Part shown: positions 24,002 to 33,604 of the stretch, in pieces
Numbering within the stretch: the first letter of the stretch is position 1
Layout of the letters: every line of letters begins with the position of its first letter
NCBI RefSeq assembly: GCF_001513965.1
Contig: NZ_KQ948018.1
Coordinates: forward strand, 1 to 64,000
DNA length: 64,000 bases
Direction: 5' to 3'
DNA from: Streptomyces cellostaticus
GTDB taxonomy: Bacteria > Actinomycetota > Actinomycetes > Streptomycetales > Streptomycetaceae
The notes under the pieces: model-generated
What the model was told of the DNA's origin: nothing
The model's input: the letters and a program-made list of their open reading frames with translations, nothing else
Databases searched by the model: none
Position numbers and translations under genes: made by a program

Positions 24002-24967
24002 GTGATCAGCGCCTCCGCCCGCCTGCTGCGGCTGCTGTCCCTGCTGTCCTCCCGGCCGTCCTGGACCTGCGCCGAACTGGCCGAGCGCATGGAGGTCACC
24101 GACCGCACGGTCCGCCGGGACATCGCCCGGCTCCGGGAACTCGGCTACACCGTCGACTCCGACGCCGGCCCCTGGGGCGGATACCGCCTCCGCGCCGGAT
24201 CCCGGGTGCCCCCGCTCATCCTCGATGACGAGGAAGCGCTGGCCGTGGCGGTCGGGCTGCGCGAGGCGGCCCTGAGCGACGCGCTCGGCGGAGACCAGGC
24301 GGCCCTGTCCGCACTGCTGAAGCTGCGTCAGGTGCTGCCCCGGCGGATCGCGGACCGCCTGGGGGAGATGGACGACGCCTTCGTACGCCTCCCCGGAGCC
24401 GACGGGGCGCAGATCAGGCCCGGCCTGCTGCTGGAGCTGGCAGCCGCGTGCCGGCGAGGGGAGCGGGCCCGGCTGTCGTACACCGACGGGGAGGGACGAA
24501 CCACGGCCCGGGACGTCGACCCGTACCGCCTCGTCCACACCGGACGGCGCTGGTACTTCGTCGCGCGGGACGTGACCCGAGGGCAGTGGCGGACGTTCCG
24601 GGCCGACCGGGTCGACCGCCTCCAGTCCACCGGACGGCCGGTGCAGATCACCGACCCACCCGACCCGGCACTGCTGGTCTCCCGCAACATCGCGAACGGC
24701 CCCTACCCCCTGTCCGCGACCATCCGCCTCCCCCTCCCCGTGGAGGAGGCGCTACGGATCATCCCGGCAACGGTCGGCACCCACCGCCCCGACGGCCCGG
24801 ACGCGACCCTGGTCGACATCGGCGGCCCCGACCCGGACGGCCTGGCCCGCTACCTCCTGGGCCTGGGGACGCCCCTACGGGTCCTCGCCCCGAACGAGGT
24901 ACGACAGGCCCTGCTGTGCCGTACCCGGGAACTGCTCCGGGAGAACGACGACGGCCCGCCCTCGTAG
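24002..24967 (+). CDS. YafY-type transcriptional regulator with WYL domain
   Basis: A 321-residue regulator. The N-terminal helix-turn-helix is WTCAELAERMEVTDRTVRRDIARLRELGY with the family's GPWGGYRL wing. The WYL ligand-binding domain centres on VDPYRLVHTGRRWYFVARD with THRF-like WRTFRADRVD. A C-terminal extension follows. I start it at GTG 24002 (MISASARLLRLL), where the domain begins. An earlier frame start would overlap the divergent VOC gene. Confidence 0.85.
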   Translation: MISASARLLRLLSLLSSRPSWTCAELAERMEVTDRTVRRDIARLRELGYTVDSDAGPWGGYRLRAGSRVPPLILDDEEALAVAVGLREAALSDALGGDQAALSALLKLRQVLPRRIADRLGEMDDAFVRLPGADGAQIRPGLLLELAAACRRGERARLSYTDGEGRTTARDVDPYRLVHTGRRWYFVARDVTRGQWRTFRADRVDRLQSTGRPVQITDPPDPALLVSRNIANGPYPLSATIRLPLPVEEALRIIPATVGTHRPDGPDATLVDIGGPDPDGLARYLLGLGTPLRVLAPNEVRQALLCRTRELLRENDDGPPS

Positions 24968-24996
24968 TGAGGGCGGGCCGTCCCGGTACGGCTTCG

Positions 24997-26760
24997 TCAG
25001 AGCTTCTCAGGCGTCCTGATGCCCAGCAGCGCCATGCCCCGGTGCAGCGTGCGGGCCGTGACGTCGCACAGGAAGAGGCGGTTCTCCACCTGCTCCGGCG
25101 TCTCAGCCTTCAGCACCGGGCACTTGTCGTAGAACGACGTGTACAGGGACGCCAGCTGGTACAGGTACGCCGCCAGCTTGTGCGGGGCGTACTCCGACGC
25201 CGCCTCCGCCACCGTCTCCGCGAAGGCGTCGACGTGCAGGCCGAGGGCGCGCTCGGCCTGAGCCAGCGCCAGCTCCGGGTGGGCCGCCGGGCGGACCTCG
25301 CCCGCCTTGCGGAGGATGGACTGGATACGGGCGTACGCGTACTGGAGGTAGACGGACGTGTCGCCGTTCAGCGAGACCATCTGGTCCAGGTCGAACTTGT
25401 AGTCCCGGATCGCCGACGTGGACAGGTCCGCGTACTTCACCGCACCGATGCCCACCTGGGCACCCCGCTCGGCGATCTCCTCCTCGGACAGGTCCTGGGC
25501 CTTCTCCCGGACCACGGCCGACGCGCGCTCGATCGCCTCGTCCAGCAGGTCGACCAGGCGGACCGTCTCGCCCTCACGCGTCTTGAACGGCTTGCCGTCC
25601 TTGCCAAGGACCGTGCCGAAGGCCAGCTGGAAGGCCTTGACGTCGTCGTTCAGCCAGCCCGCCCGCCGCGCGGTCTCGAAGACCATCTTGAAGTGCAGGC
25701 CCTGACGGGCGTCCACCACGTACAGGAGCGTGTTCGCCTTCAGGTTGAAGACGCGGTCACGGATCGCCGACAGGTCGGTCGCCGCATAGCCGTAGCCGCC
25801 GTCCGACTTCTGCACGATCAGCGGGACCGGATTGCCGTCCGGGCCCTTGACGTCCTCGAAGAAGACGCACAGGGCGCCCTCGGAGCGGACCGCGACGCCC
25901 GACTCCTCCAGCAGGCGGCAGGTCTCGGCCAGCATGTCGTTGTAGCCGGACTCGCCGACGATGTCGGGGTCCCGGATCTCCATGTCCAGCTTCTCGAAGA
26001 CCGAGAAGAAGTAGATCTTCGACTCGTCCACGAACTTCTGCCACATGGCGAGCGTGTGCGGGTCGCCGGACTGGAGGTCCACCACCCGGCGCCGGGCCCG
26101 CGTCTTGAACTCCTCGTCGGAGTCGAACAGCTTGCGCGCGGCCTTGTAGAGGCGGTCGAGGTTCGACATCGCCTCCTCACCGGTCACCTGGGCAGCCTTG
26201 TGGTCCAGCTCGTGCGGGTGCTCGTCCAGGTATTGGATGAGCATGCCGAACTGGGTGCCCCAGTCGCCGATGTGGTGCCTGCGGACCACGTTCTCACCGG
26301 TGAACTCGAGGAGCTGGACGGCCGAGTCGCCGATGACCGCGGAGCGCAGGTGGCCTACGTGCATCTCCTTCGCCACGTTCGGCTGCGCGTAGTCGATCAC
26401 CGTCGTGCCCGGGTTCGCGGCGGACGGCACGCCGAGGCGGCCCGTCTCGTCCGCGTACCGCGCGGCCAGGTTCTCGGTGATCGCCTTGTCCGTGATCGTG
26501 ATGTTCAGGAAGCCGGGGCCGGAGACCTCGACCTCCTTGATCACGTCACCGGTCACCACCTGGGAGACGACCTGGGTGGCCAGCTCCCGCGGGTTCGCCT
26601 TCGCCTTCTTGGCGAGCGCCAGGATCCCGTTGGCCTGGAAGTCGGCCCGGTCGCTTCGTCGCAGCAGCGGGTCGGCACCGGCGGCCTCCGGCACAGTGGC
26701 CGAGAGGGCGGACGCGAGCTGCTGCTGGACGGAGTCGCTGAGGGACGTGACCGAGGCCAT
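24997..26760 (-). CDS. argS: Arginyl-tRNA synthetase
   Basis: A 587-residue class I synthetase charging tRNA(Arg). The additional N-terminal Arg-tRNA domain is followed by [18 protein letters not shown] with the HIGH-type HVGH, the catalytic Rossmann core, and the C-terminal DALR anticodon domain ending ITPEKL-like. No canonical KMSKS is seen (the region reads [13 protein letters not shown]), as in many bacterial ArgRS. Start is ATG 26760. It diverges from lysS across a 218-bp region that must carry both promoters. Confidence 0.95.
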   Translation of the reverse strand: MASVTSLSDSVQQQLASALSATVPEAAGADPLLRRSDRADFQANGILALAKKAKANPRELATQVVSQVVTGDVIKEVEVSGPGFLNITITDKAITENLAARYADETGRLGVPSAANPGTTVIDYAQPNVAKEMHVGHLRSAVIGDSAVQLLEFTGENVVRRHHIGDWGTQFGMLIQYLDEHPHELDHKAAQVTGEEAMSNLDRLYKAARKLFDSDEEFKTRARRRVVDLQSGDPHTLAMWQKFVDESKIYFFSVFEKLDMEIRDPDIVGESGYNDMLAETCRLLEESGVAVRSEGALCVFFEDVKGPDGNPVPLIVQKSDGGYGYAATDLSAIRDRVFNLKANTLLYVVDARQGLHFKMVFETARRAGWLNDDVKAFQLAFGTVLGKDGKPFKTREGETVRLVDLLDEAIERASAVVREKAQDLSEEEIAERGAQVGIGAVKYADLSTSAIRDYKFDLDQMVSLNGDTSVYLQYAYARIQSILRKAGEVRPAAHPELALAQAERALGLHVDAFAETVAEAASEYAPHKLAAYLYQLASLYTSFYDKCPVLKAETPEQVENRLFLCDVTARTLHRGMALLGIRTPEKL

Positions 26761-26978
26761 AGGAAGGGGTGCCGTTCTCCTCGTGGGGATGGATAGACCC
26801 GGCCAGTATCCCACGGGGGGTAAAGCGAATTTTCCCGTCCGTGAGTGAACGCGGGCGAGGGGCGCGCCGTCCAACGCGTTGAAAAGGCGTTTTCGTGGTT
26901 GTGGTCCCAACTGGGACAATGGAGCGTCAGCCGTGTGACCGTACCGGCTGCCCATGGAGAAAGAAGGACGTGCCGATC

Positions 26979-28709
26979 GTGGCTCAGAGCACCGAGACCA
27001 CCGACTGGGTCTCCCGTTTCGCGGATGACGTCATCGAAGAGTCGGAGCGCCGGGCCCCGGGCAAACCGGTCGTGGTCGCGTCCGGCCTGTCCCCCTCCGG
27101 CCCCATCCACCTGGGCAACCTCCGCGAGGTCATGACCCCGCACCTGGTCGCCGACGAGGTCCGCCGGCGCGGGTACCAGGTCCGGCACCTGATCTCGTGG
27201 GACGACTACGACCGGTACCGCAAGGTCCCGGCCGGAATCGCCGGCATCGACGAGTCGTGGGCCGAGCACATCGGCAAGCCGCTGACCTCCGTCCCGGCCC
27301 CGAAGGGCTCCGCGTACCCGAACTGGGCCGAGCACTTCAAGGCCGCGATGATCGAGTCGCTCGCCGAGCTCGGCGTGGAGTTCGACGGGATCAGCCAGAC
27401 CGCGCAGTACACCTCCGGCGTCTACCGCGAGCAGATCCTGCACGCCATGAAGCACCGCGGTGACATCGACGCGATCCTCGCCCAGTACCGGACCAAGCCG
27501 AAGGCCAAGAAGCCCCAGCAGAAGGCCGTGGACGAGGCCGAGCTGGAGGCCGAGGAGGGCTCGGGCGCCGCGGCCGAGGACGACGGCAGCTCCGGCTCCG
27601 CCGGGTACTTCCCGTACAAGCCGTACTGCGGCAACTGCGACAAGGACCTGACGACCGTCATCTCCTACGACGACGACACCACCGAGCTGGCGTACACCTG
27701 CACCGCCTGCGGTTTCGCCGAGACCGTCCGGCTCAGCGAGTTCAACCGCGGCAAGCTGGTCTGGAAGGTCGACTGGCCGATGCGCTGGGCGTACGAAGGC
27801 GTCGTCTTCGAGCCCAGCGGTGTCGACCACTCGTCTCCGGGGTCCAGCTTCCAGGTCGGCGGGCAGATCGTCGGCATCTTCGGCGGCAAGCAGCCCATCG
27901 GCCCGATGTACGCCTTCGTGGGCATCTCCGGGATGGCGAAGATGTCGTCCTCGCGCGGTGGCGTACCCACCCCGGCCGACGCGCTGAAGATCATGGAGCC
28001 GCAGATCCTGCGCTGGCTCTACGCCCGCCGCAGGCCCAACCAGTCCTTCAAGATCGCCTTCGACCAGGAGATCCAGCGCCTCTACGACGAGTGGGACAAG
28101 CTGGCGGGGAAGGTCGCCGACGGCTCCGCGCTCCCGGCGGACGTGGCCGCGTACACGCGCGCCGTCGGCACCGCCGCCGCCGAGCTGCCGAAGACGTCAC
28201 GTCCGCTGCCCTACCGCACGCTCGCGTCCGTCGCCGACATCACCGCCGGGCACGAGGACCAGGCCCTGCGCATCCTCTCCGAGCTGGACCCGGAGCAGCC
28301 GCTCTCCTCGCTGGACGAGGCGCGGCCCCGCTACGACAAGGCGGAGGCGTGGATCAACACCCACGTCCCCGCCGACCAGCGCACCATCGTGCGCGAGGAG
28401 CCCGACGCCGACCTGCTGAAGTCCCTCGACGAGGCGTCCCAGCAGTCGGTACGGCTGCTGCTCGACGGGCTCGCCGAGCACTGGTCCCTCGACGGGCTGA
28501 CCCACCTCGTGTACGGCGTGCCCAAGGTGCAGGCCGGCTTCCCGGCCGACGCGACGCCCAAGGAGCTGCCGCCGGAGATCAAGACGGCTCAGCGGACCTT
28601 CTTCGCCCTGCTGTACCACCTGCTGGTCGGGCGGGACACCGGGCCGCGGCTGCCCACGCTGCTGCTCGCCGTGGGGCAGGAGCGGGTACGAGCCCTGCTC
28701 GGGGAGTAA
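26979..28709 (+). CDS. lysS: Class I (archaeal-type) lysyl-tRNA synthetase
   Basis: A 576-residue LysRS of the class I type, unrelated to the common class II enzyme. It has [16 protein letters not shown] (HIGH equivalent), KMSSSRGG (KMSKS equivalent) and a zinc ribbon CGNCDKD with CTACGF. An Ala/Glu/Lys-rich insertion (residues ~170-205) precedes the zinc ribbon. Start GTG 26979 is favoured because AAGGA lies ten bases upstream; GTG 26970 is too close. It is paired with argS. Confidence 0.92.
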   Translation: MAQSTETTDWVSRFADDVIEESERRAPGKPVVVASGLSPSGPIHLGNLREVMTPHLVADEVRRRGYQVRHLISWDDYDRYRKVPAGIAGIDESWAEHIGKPLTSVPAPKGSAYPNWAEHFKAAMIESLAELGVEFDGISQTAQYTSGVYREQILHAMKHRGDIDAILAQYRTKPKAKKPQQKAVDEAELEAEEGSGAAAEDDGSSGSAGYFPYKPYCGNCDKDLTTVISYDDDTTELAYTCTACGFAETVRLSEFNRGKLVWKVDWPMRWAYEGVVFEPSGVDHSSPGSSFQVGGQIVGIFGGKQPIGPMYAFVGISGMAKMSSSRGGVPTPADALKIMEPQILRWLYARRRPNQSFKIAFDQEIQRLYDEWDKLAGKVADGSALPADVAAYTRAVGTAAAELPKTSRPLPYRTLASVADITAGHEDQALRILSELDPEQPLSSLDEARPRYDKAEAWINTHVPADQRTIVREEPDADLLKSLDEASQQSVRLLLDGLAEHWSLDGLTHLVYGVPKVQAGFPADATPKELPPEIKTAQRTFFALLYHLLVGRDTGPRLPTLLLAVGQERVRALLGE

Positions 28710-28724
28710 GCCGTAGAAAAAGCA

Positions 28725-28763
28725 GAAAAAAAGAGGGGCCCTCAGCAGAGGGCCCCTCTTTTT
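28725..28763. terminator. Bidirectional terminator between lysS and DUF2637 gene
   Basis: AAGAGGGGCCCTC and GAGGGCCCCTCTT arms around a four-base loop, flanked by an A-run on the left and a T-run on the right. This is a textbook intrinsic terminator for both convergent genes. Confidence 0.9.
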
Positions 28764-28770
28764 GCCTGCT

Positions 28771-30033
28771 TTATGCGATGTGGTCGTCCTGCAGTTCCGC
28801 CGAGTGGCGGCTGGTGAAGCGGTTGACCATGCGCTCGGCCTCACGCTGCGGCAGGGAGATGCCGTACGTCGCCTCCACGTCGCCGCGGAACTGGCCGGCG
28901 GTCGGGTAGCTGCCGTCTATCGACTGGCGGAAGACCTGGTAGTAGGCCTCCTCGTCCGGCTCCACCGGCGCAGTGCCGCCGCCCTCGCCGAGCTCGCGGG
29001 TGCGGTTCGGGCCCACCGGAATGGGAAAGCTGCCCGTGTCCTCCGGGGAGGGCTGCTGGAACTGCTCCGGCGGCTGCTCCTCGTACCACTCCTCGTACTG
29101 TTCCTCAGGGACGTACTGAGGGTCCGGGGGCGGCTCGTAGGTGGGGTCGTAGCCGCCGTGGTAGTCGATCTCGCGCGGGGCCTGGAACCAGGGACTCTCG
29201 TCCTCGGCCTGGGCGTTCTGCGGTTCCCCGGTGCGCTGGCCGGGCAACTGGGGGCGCTGCTCGCCGATAGGCGCGCTCTTCTGCGGCACGGGAGCCGCCC
29301 CAGCGGTACGACTGACCGCAGCCACCGGCGGTATGAGCACCGGCTCTATCCCCGCCGCCGCCAAGCCCGCCGGAGCCGTCTCCGCCAGGGGGACGCCGTA
29401 GCGGGCCAGCCGCAGCGGCATCAGGGACTCCACCGGGGCCTTGCGGCGCCAGGCCCGGCCGAAACGGGCGTGCAGCCTCGCCTGGTAGACGAGACGTTCC
29501 TGCTCCAGCTTGATCACCTGGTCGTAGGAGCGCAGCTCCCACAGCTTCATACGACGCCACAGCAGGAACGTGGGGAGCGGGGAGAGCAGCCAGCGCGTCA
29601 GCCGGACGCCCTCCATGTGCTTGTCGGCAGTGATGTCCGCGATACGGCCGATGGCATGCCGGGCCGCCTCGACGGCGACCACGAACAGAATCGGGATCAC
29701 CGCGTGCATGCCCACACCCAGCGGATCCGGCCAGGCGGCGGCCCCGTTGAAGGCGATCGTCGCCGCCGTCAGGAGCCAGGCCGTCTGACGCAGCAGCGGG
29801 AACGGGATGCGGATCCAGGTCAGGAGCAGGTCGAGGGCGAGGAGGACACAGATGCCTGCGTCGATGCCGACCGGGAACACATAGGAGAAGTTCCCGAAGC
29901 CCTTCTTGATGGCCAGCGCTCGGACGGCCGCGTACGAACCGGCGAAGCCGATACCGGCGATGATCAATGCGCCGGACACGACCACGCCGATGAGTATGCG
30001 GTGCATCCGAGTCAGCTGCAGTGGCGCGGCCAC
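28771..30033 (-). CDS. DUF2637 membrane protein (SpdB-like)
   Basis: A 420-residue protein with four N-terminal transmembrane helices (ILIGVVVSGALIIAGIGFAG, VFPVGIDAGICVLLALDLLL and two more). These form the DUF2637 domain, also seen in the spread proteins of Streptomyces plasmids. A basic cytoplasmic segment and a long Pro/Glu/Gln-rich tail with many Tyr follow. The last 50 residues (QFRGDVEATYGISLPQREAE) resemble a small helical DNA-binding module. The start is GTG 30033 with GGGGAGGGGAG just upstream. The exact role is unknown. Confidence 0.75.
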   Translation of the reverse strand: MAAPLQLTRMHRILIGVVVSGALIIAGIGFAGSYAAVRALAIKKGFGNFSYVFPVGIDAGICVLLALDLLLTWIRIPFPLLRQTAWLLTAATIAFNGAAAWPDPLGVGMHAVIPILFVVAVEAARHAIGRIADITADKHMEGVRLTRWLLSPLPTFLLWRRMKLWELRSYDQVIKLEQERLVYQARLHARFGRAWRRKAPVESLMPLRLARYGVPLAETAPAGLAAAGIEPVLIPPVAAVSRTAGAAPVPQKSAPIGEQRPQLPGQRTGEPQNAQAEDESPWFQAPREIDYHGGYDPTYEPPPDPQYVPEEQYEEWYEEQPPEQFQQPSPEDTGSFPIPVGPNRTRELGEGGGTAPVEPDEEAYYQVFRQSIDGSYPTAGQFRGDVEATYGISLPQREAERMVNRFTSRHSAELQDDHIA

Positions 30034-30115
30034 TCGTACTCCCCTCCCCTTGCGTGTTGTTGCGCGCAACAGGGTGGCACACGTGTACGGCGAACGTGGA
30101 CCCGGTCGGCCCTTC

Positions 30116-31000
30116 TCAGTTCTTCTTCGTGGCCGACTTGGACGGAGAAGCGCTGGAGGACGGGGACTTGGACGCAGACTTGGAAGGGGAAGCCGGGGCC
30201 GTCGTGGACGAACCGGACGACGAACCCCCGCCGTTGGCAGCCGAGACCGACGCAACCGCCTCCTTGACAGCCTTCTCCGCAGCCTTGGTCAGGTCGTCGG
30301 CGCTCGGCGTCTTCTCGCCCGCGAGACCGGCGCCGTTGTAGTCGAGCGTGATGACGACGTTCTCGACCCGGGCGACCACCGTCTGCTGCTTGAAGGTCCC
30401 CTCCTTCTTCTTCAGGTCGTAACGCACCGCCGTCGCCTCTTCACCCGCGCCCGCGACCGGCTCCGACTTGGCGTTCTTCGCACCGGACACCGCCTGGGCA
30501 TCCTTGACCTGCTGGGCGTAGTACGCATGCGCCTGCTCGTTGCCGGAACCGCGGCTGGTGTCCGAGTCGAAGCGCAGCAGGGAGACGTTCAGCCAGCGGA
30601 ACTGGGAGCCCTTGACGCCGTTGTTGTCCAGGCTGCTCCAGGAGCAGGAGGAACGGGTCTTGACGTCGTCGGAGCTGCCCTGCTTGCCCGAGGTGTCCTT
30701 CGGGACCAGGTCGGACAGCGTCTTCTTCGACACCACCGCGCACGGCTCGGGAAGCTTCTGGTACGCGGCCGCCTGGACCGTCGGGGACGCACTGGCCGAG
30801 GGCTGCTGCGACGACGAGCTGCCGCCGGCGGTCTGCTGGGCGCCGGCGCCACCCTTGTCCTTGGAGTCGCCGCTGTCCGACGAGCAGGCGGCGGTGATCA
30901 GGACCGCGGGAACGGCTGCCGCGCAGACAAGAGCGCGGCGCAGGCGCTCGGCTCGCTGGCTTCGCTGGGCACGGTCGTCTCGCTGAGCTGCTCGCTGCAT
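30116..31000 (-). CDS. DUF3558 lipoprotein, copy 1
   Basis: A 294-residue secreted lipoprotein. The signal peptide is RRALVCAAAVPAVLITAAC, with a lipobox ending ITAAC. A low-complexity Ser/Gly linker follows, then the DUF3558 domain containing LPEPCAVVSKKTLSDLVP and the second Cys in SSCSWSSL. The final 30 residues are Ser/Pro/Lys-rich. DUF3558 proteins are actinobacterial envelope proteins of unknown function. I start it at ATG 31000, which gives a proper signal; longer starts do not. It lies 126 bases downstream of a paralogue. Confidence 0.8.
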   Translation of the reverse strand: MQRAAQRDDRAQRSQRAERLRRALVCAAAVPAVLITAACSSDSGDSKDKGGAGAQQTAGGSSSSQQPSASASPTVQAAAYQKLPEPCAVVSKKTLSDLVPKDTSGKQGSSDDVKTRSSCSWSSLDNNGVKGSQFRWLNVSLLRFDSDTSRGSGNEQAHAYYAQQVKDAQAVSGAKNAKSEPVAGAGEEATAVRYDLKKKEGTFKQQTVVARVENVVITLDYNGAGLAGEKTPSADDLTKAAEKAVKEAVASVSAANGGGSSSGSSTTAPASPSKSASKSPSSSASPSKSATKKN

Positions 31001-31126
31001 GGTTCCTTCACTCGTGACGCTCGGTGTTCGTTCGGGTTCCTGCGGGGCCACGGTACGCGGTGAAGGAGCTGTGCGGTTTCCGTTCACACGCTTTGCGGGT
31101 GGCGGCCGAAGGGGCCTCGGCGGGTG

Positions 31127-31984
31127 TCAGCCGTTGAGCGCGTCGGCCAGTTGGGAGGCCAGATTACGGGCCCTGTCCTGCAATTCCTTGCTGTCCGGGA
31201 CCGTTCCGGTGGCCATCGGCTGCTCCTCGTACTCGATGGTGACGACGACGTTCGACGTGCGGAAGACCACAGTCACCGTGCGCTGTTGCGCCGTCGAACC
31301 GGAGGAGTCGAGCTGGTCGTCCAGATACGCCTCGTCACCGAGATCGGTCAGGACGCGGGGCTGGAGATCGGCCGGGGTGGCACCCGAGGCGGAGCCGGAG
31401 GGCGAGTCGGAGGGCGAGTCGGACGGGGAGCCCGAGGCGGTGGCCGACGAGGTCGGCGAGGCCGCTGAGGCGGAGGGGGACGCCGTGCCGCTCGCCGTGG
31501 CCGTGGGGGTGGGCGTGGCCGTGGTGGCGCTCGGCTCGGGGAGGTCGGCGGCCGTCTCCATCCCCTGGAACAGCTTCGTCGCCTGATCGTCGTCGCTGAC
31601 CGTGTTGTCGTACGACACCACGCGCTCGAAGTCGACCGAGAGGCGGTCGGTGGCGTCGGCGGACTCCACCTTCCAGCGGCAGCCCACCTTGCGGTCGGTG
31701 TTGTAGGTGAGCGCGGCGTCGCCCTGGTAGGCCTTGTCCCGCTGGTCCGGGTCGGCGATCTGCTTGATGCCCGGCAGCAGGGAGTCGAGCGTGTCGTGGT
31801 CGACCGCGCCGCAGGGCTCGGGGAGGCTGCGGTACTTGCCGGGCTGGGCCGCCACCGTCGCCGTACCGGCGTCGCCCGGGTTGGCGTTGTCCGTCGGGCC
31901 GTCGCCCCCGGACCCGCTCGTGCAGCCCGCCAACAGCGCCGCGAGGAGGGCGGCGGTGCCGGTTACGTACGCCTTCCGCTGCAC
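31127..31984 (-). CDS. DUF3558 lipoprotein, copy 2
   Basis: A 285-residue paralogue of the downstream gene. The signal peptide MQRKAYVTGTAALLAALLAGC ends in lipobox LLAGC. The DUF3558 core is YRSLPEPCGAVDHDTLDSLLP with VGCRWKVES. A Thr/Ser/Pro repeat linker (PTPTATASGTASPSASAAS and GSPSDSPSDSPSG) interrupts the domain's middle. The matching LPEPC and C-x-W motifs show that the two genes arose by tandem duplication. Probably surface exposed; function unknown. Confidence 0.8.
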   Translation of the reverse strand: MQRKAYVTGTAALLAALLAGCTSGSGGDGPTDNANPGDAGTATVAAQPGKYRSLPEPCGAVDHDTLDSLLPGIKQIADPDQRDKAYQGDAALTYNTDRKVGCRWKVESADATDRLSVDFERVVSYDNTVSDDDQATKLFQGMETAADLPEPSATTATPTPTATASGTASPSASAASPTSSATASGSPSDSPSDSPSGSASGATPADLQPRVLTDLGDEAYLDDQLDSSGSTAQQRTVTVVFRTSNVVVTIEYEEQPMATGTVPDSKELQDRARNLASQLADALNG

Positions 31985-32199
31985 GGTCGGGCTCCTCTCG
32001 ACGGTGTGCGCTCGCTCGGTGCTTCAGTGTCCCCGCTGGTTATTCGCTTGCCGCGGCGGGGCGACCCCTGGAGACAATGTGTATCGCACGCACTGCTGTG
32101 GACGCCGGTCCTCTGTCCCTTTTCATAGACCTTGGCACCGCTTTTGCGTTTTGTTGCTCTTAAGCCTTTTGTTGTTGTTTCCGGGGGAATGAGGAAGAC

Positions 32200-33393
32200 A
32201 TGTCGTACGTAGAGATGCCGGGCGCGAAGGTCCCGATCCGCCTGTGGACCGACCCCGCGACGGTGGAGGACGTGGCCCTGCACCAGCTCCAGAACGTGGC
32301 CACCCTCCCGTGGATCAAGGGCCTGGCGGTCATGCCGGACGTCCACTACGGGAAGGGTGCGACGGTCGGGTCGGTCATCGCCATGCAGGGGGCTGTATGC
32401 CCTGCGGCGGTGGGCGTCGACATCGGCTGCGGGATGTCGGCGGTGAAGACGTCACTGACGGCGAATGATCTTCCGGGGGATCTGTCGCGACTGCGGTCGA
32501 AGATCGAGCAGGCTATTCCGGTGGGGCGAGGGATGCATGAGGATCCCGTCGAGCCGGGGGACTTCCATGGGCTGGCTACGGCTGGGTGGGAGGACTTCTG
32601 GGGGCGGTTCGACGGGGTTGCCGAAGCGGTGCACTTTCGTAAGGGCCGGGCAATTGGGCAAATAGGGACACTTGGGTCAGGCAACCACTTTATTGAAGTT
32701 TGTACGAGTGTGGATGGTTCAGTCTGGCTCATGCTCCACTCCGGCTCCCGCAATATCGGCAAGGAACTCGCCGAGCACCACATCGGCGTGGCTCAGAAGC
32801 TCCCGCACAACCAGGGCCTGGTCGACCGCGACCTCGCTGTGTTCGTCGCAGACACCCCGCAGATGGCGACCTACCGCAATGACCTCTTCTGGGCGCAGGA
32901 GTACGCCAAGTACAACCGCACGCTGATGATGGCGCTGCTGAAGGACGTGATCCGCAAGGAGTTCAAGAAGGCCAAGCCGACGTTCGAGCCGGAGATCTCC
33001 TGCCACCACAACTACGTGGCGGAGGAGCGGTACGAGGGTATGGACCTGCTGGTCACCCGTAAGGGAGCGATCCGGGCCGGCTCCGGCGAGTACGGGATCA
33101 TCCCGGGTTCGATGGGCACGGGTTCGTACATTGTGAAGGGCCTCGGGAACGAGAAGGCCTTCAACTCCGCTTCGCACGGCGCGGGTCGGCGGATGAGCCG
33201 TAACGCGGCCAAGAAGCGCTTCTCGACCAAGGATCTGGAGGAGCAGACCCGGGGCGTGGAGTGCCGCAAGGACTCCGGCGTCGTGGACGAGATCCCGGGC
33301 GCCTACAAGTCCATCGACCAGGTCATCGACCAGCAGCGGGACTTGGTGCAGGTCGTGGCGAAGCTGAAGCAGGTCGTCTGCGTGAAGGGCTGA
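32200..33393 (+). CDS. rtcB: RtcB-family RNA ligase
   Basis: A 397-residue RtcB ligase joining 2',3'-cyclic phosphate or 3'-phosphate RNA ends to 5'-OH ends using GTP and manganese. The metal ligands are visible in GVDIGCGM (Asp and Cys), TLGSGNHFIEV (His), LMLHSGSRNIG (His) and SCHHNYV. The guanylated His is in ASHGAGRRMSR. This is the short form lacking archaeal extensions. A segment around 32640-32720 is distinctly AT-rich relative to the rest of the gene. No archease or Rtc regulator adjoins it. Confidence 0.92.
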   Translation: MSYVEMPGAKVPIRLWTDPATVEDVALHQLQNVATLPWIKGLAVMPDVHYGKGATVGSVIAMQGAVCPAAVGVDIGCGMSAVKTSLTANDLPGDLSRLRSKIEQAIPVGRGMHEDPVEPGDFHGLATAGWEDFWGRFDGVAEAVHFRKGRAIGQIGTLGSGNHFIEVCTSVDGSVWLMLHSGSRNIGKELAEHHIGVAQKLPHNQGLVDRDLAVFVADTPQMATYRNDLFWAQEYAKYNRTLMMALLKDVIRKEFKKAKPTFEPEISCHHNYVAEERYEGMDLLVTRKGAIRAGSGEYGIIPGSMGTGSYIVKGLGNEKAFNSASHGAGRRMSRNAAKKRFSTKDLEEQTRGVECRKDSGVVDEIPGAYKSIDQVIDQQRDLVQVVAKLKQVVCVKG

Positions 33394-33395
33394 CG

Positions 33396-33431
33396 AAAGA
33401 GACCCCCGGCCTTTGGGCCGGGGGTCTCTTT
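33396..33431. terminator. Bidirectional terminator after rtcB
   Basis: AAAGAGACCCCCGGCC and GGCCGGGGGTCTCTTT surround a four-base loop, with terminal A and T runs. It serves rtcB and the convergent small membrane protein gene. Confidence 0.9.
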
Positions 33432-33442
33432 TGCTTGGTTGC

Positions 33443-33604
33443 TCACTTCGCGTGCCGTACCGCGTAGATCATCACGAACGCCACGAAGTGGATGCCGAAG
33501 AGGAAGTAGGCGAGGAAGTACCAGACCTGGCGTTCGTTCTTCGTTTCCTGCTCCAGGCGGCGCTTCTCCAGGCGGCGCTCCTCCAGGGGGTCCTCGTCCG
33601 CCAT
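33443..33604 (-). CDS. Small single-pass membrane protein (53 aa)
   Basis: A 53-residue protein with a charged N-terminal half, MADEDPLEERRLEKRRLEQE, and one transmembrane helix, YFLAYFLFGIHFVAFVMIYAV. Its ATG shares one base with the stop codon of the SDR gene upstream (TGATG), so translation is probably coupled. It may be a partner of that enzyme or an independent small membrane protein. The family is not recognised with confidence. Confidence 0.7.
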   Translation of the reverse strand: MADEDPLEERRLEKRRLEQETKNERQVWYFLAYFLFGIHFVAFVMIYAVRHAK

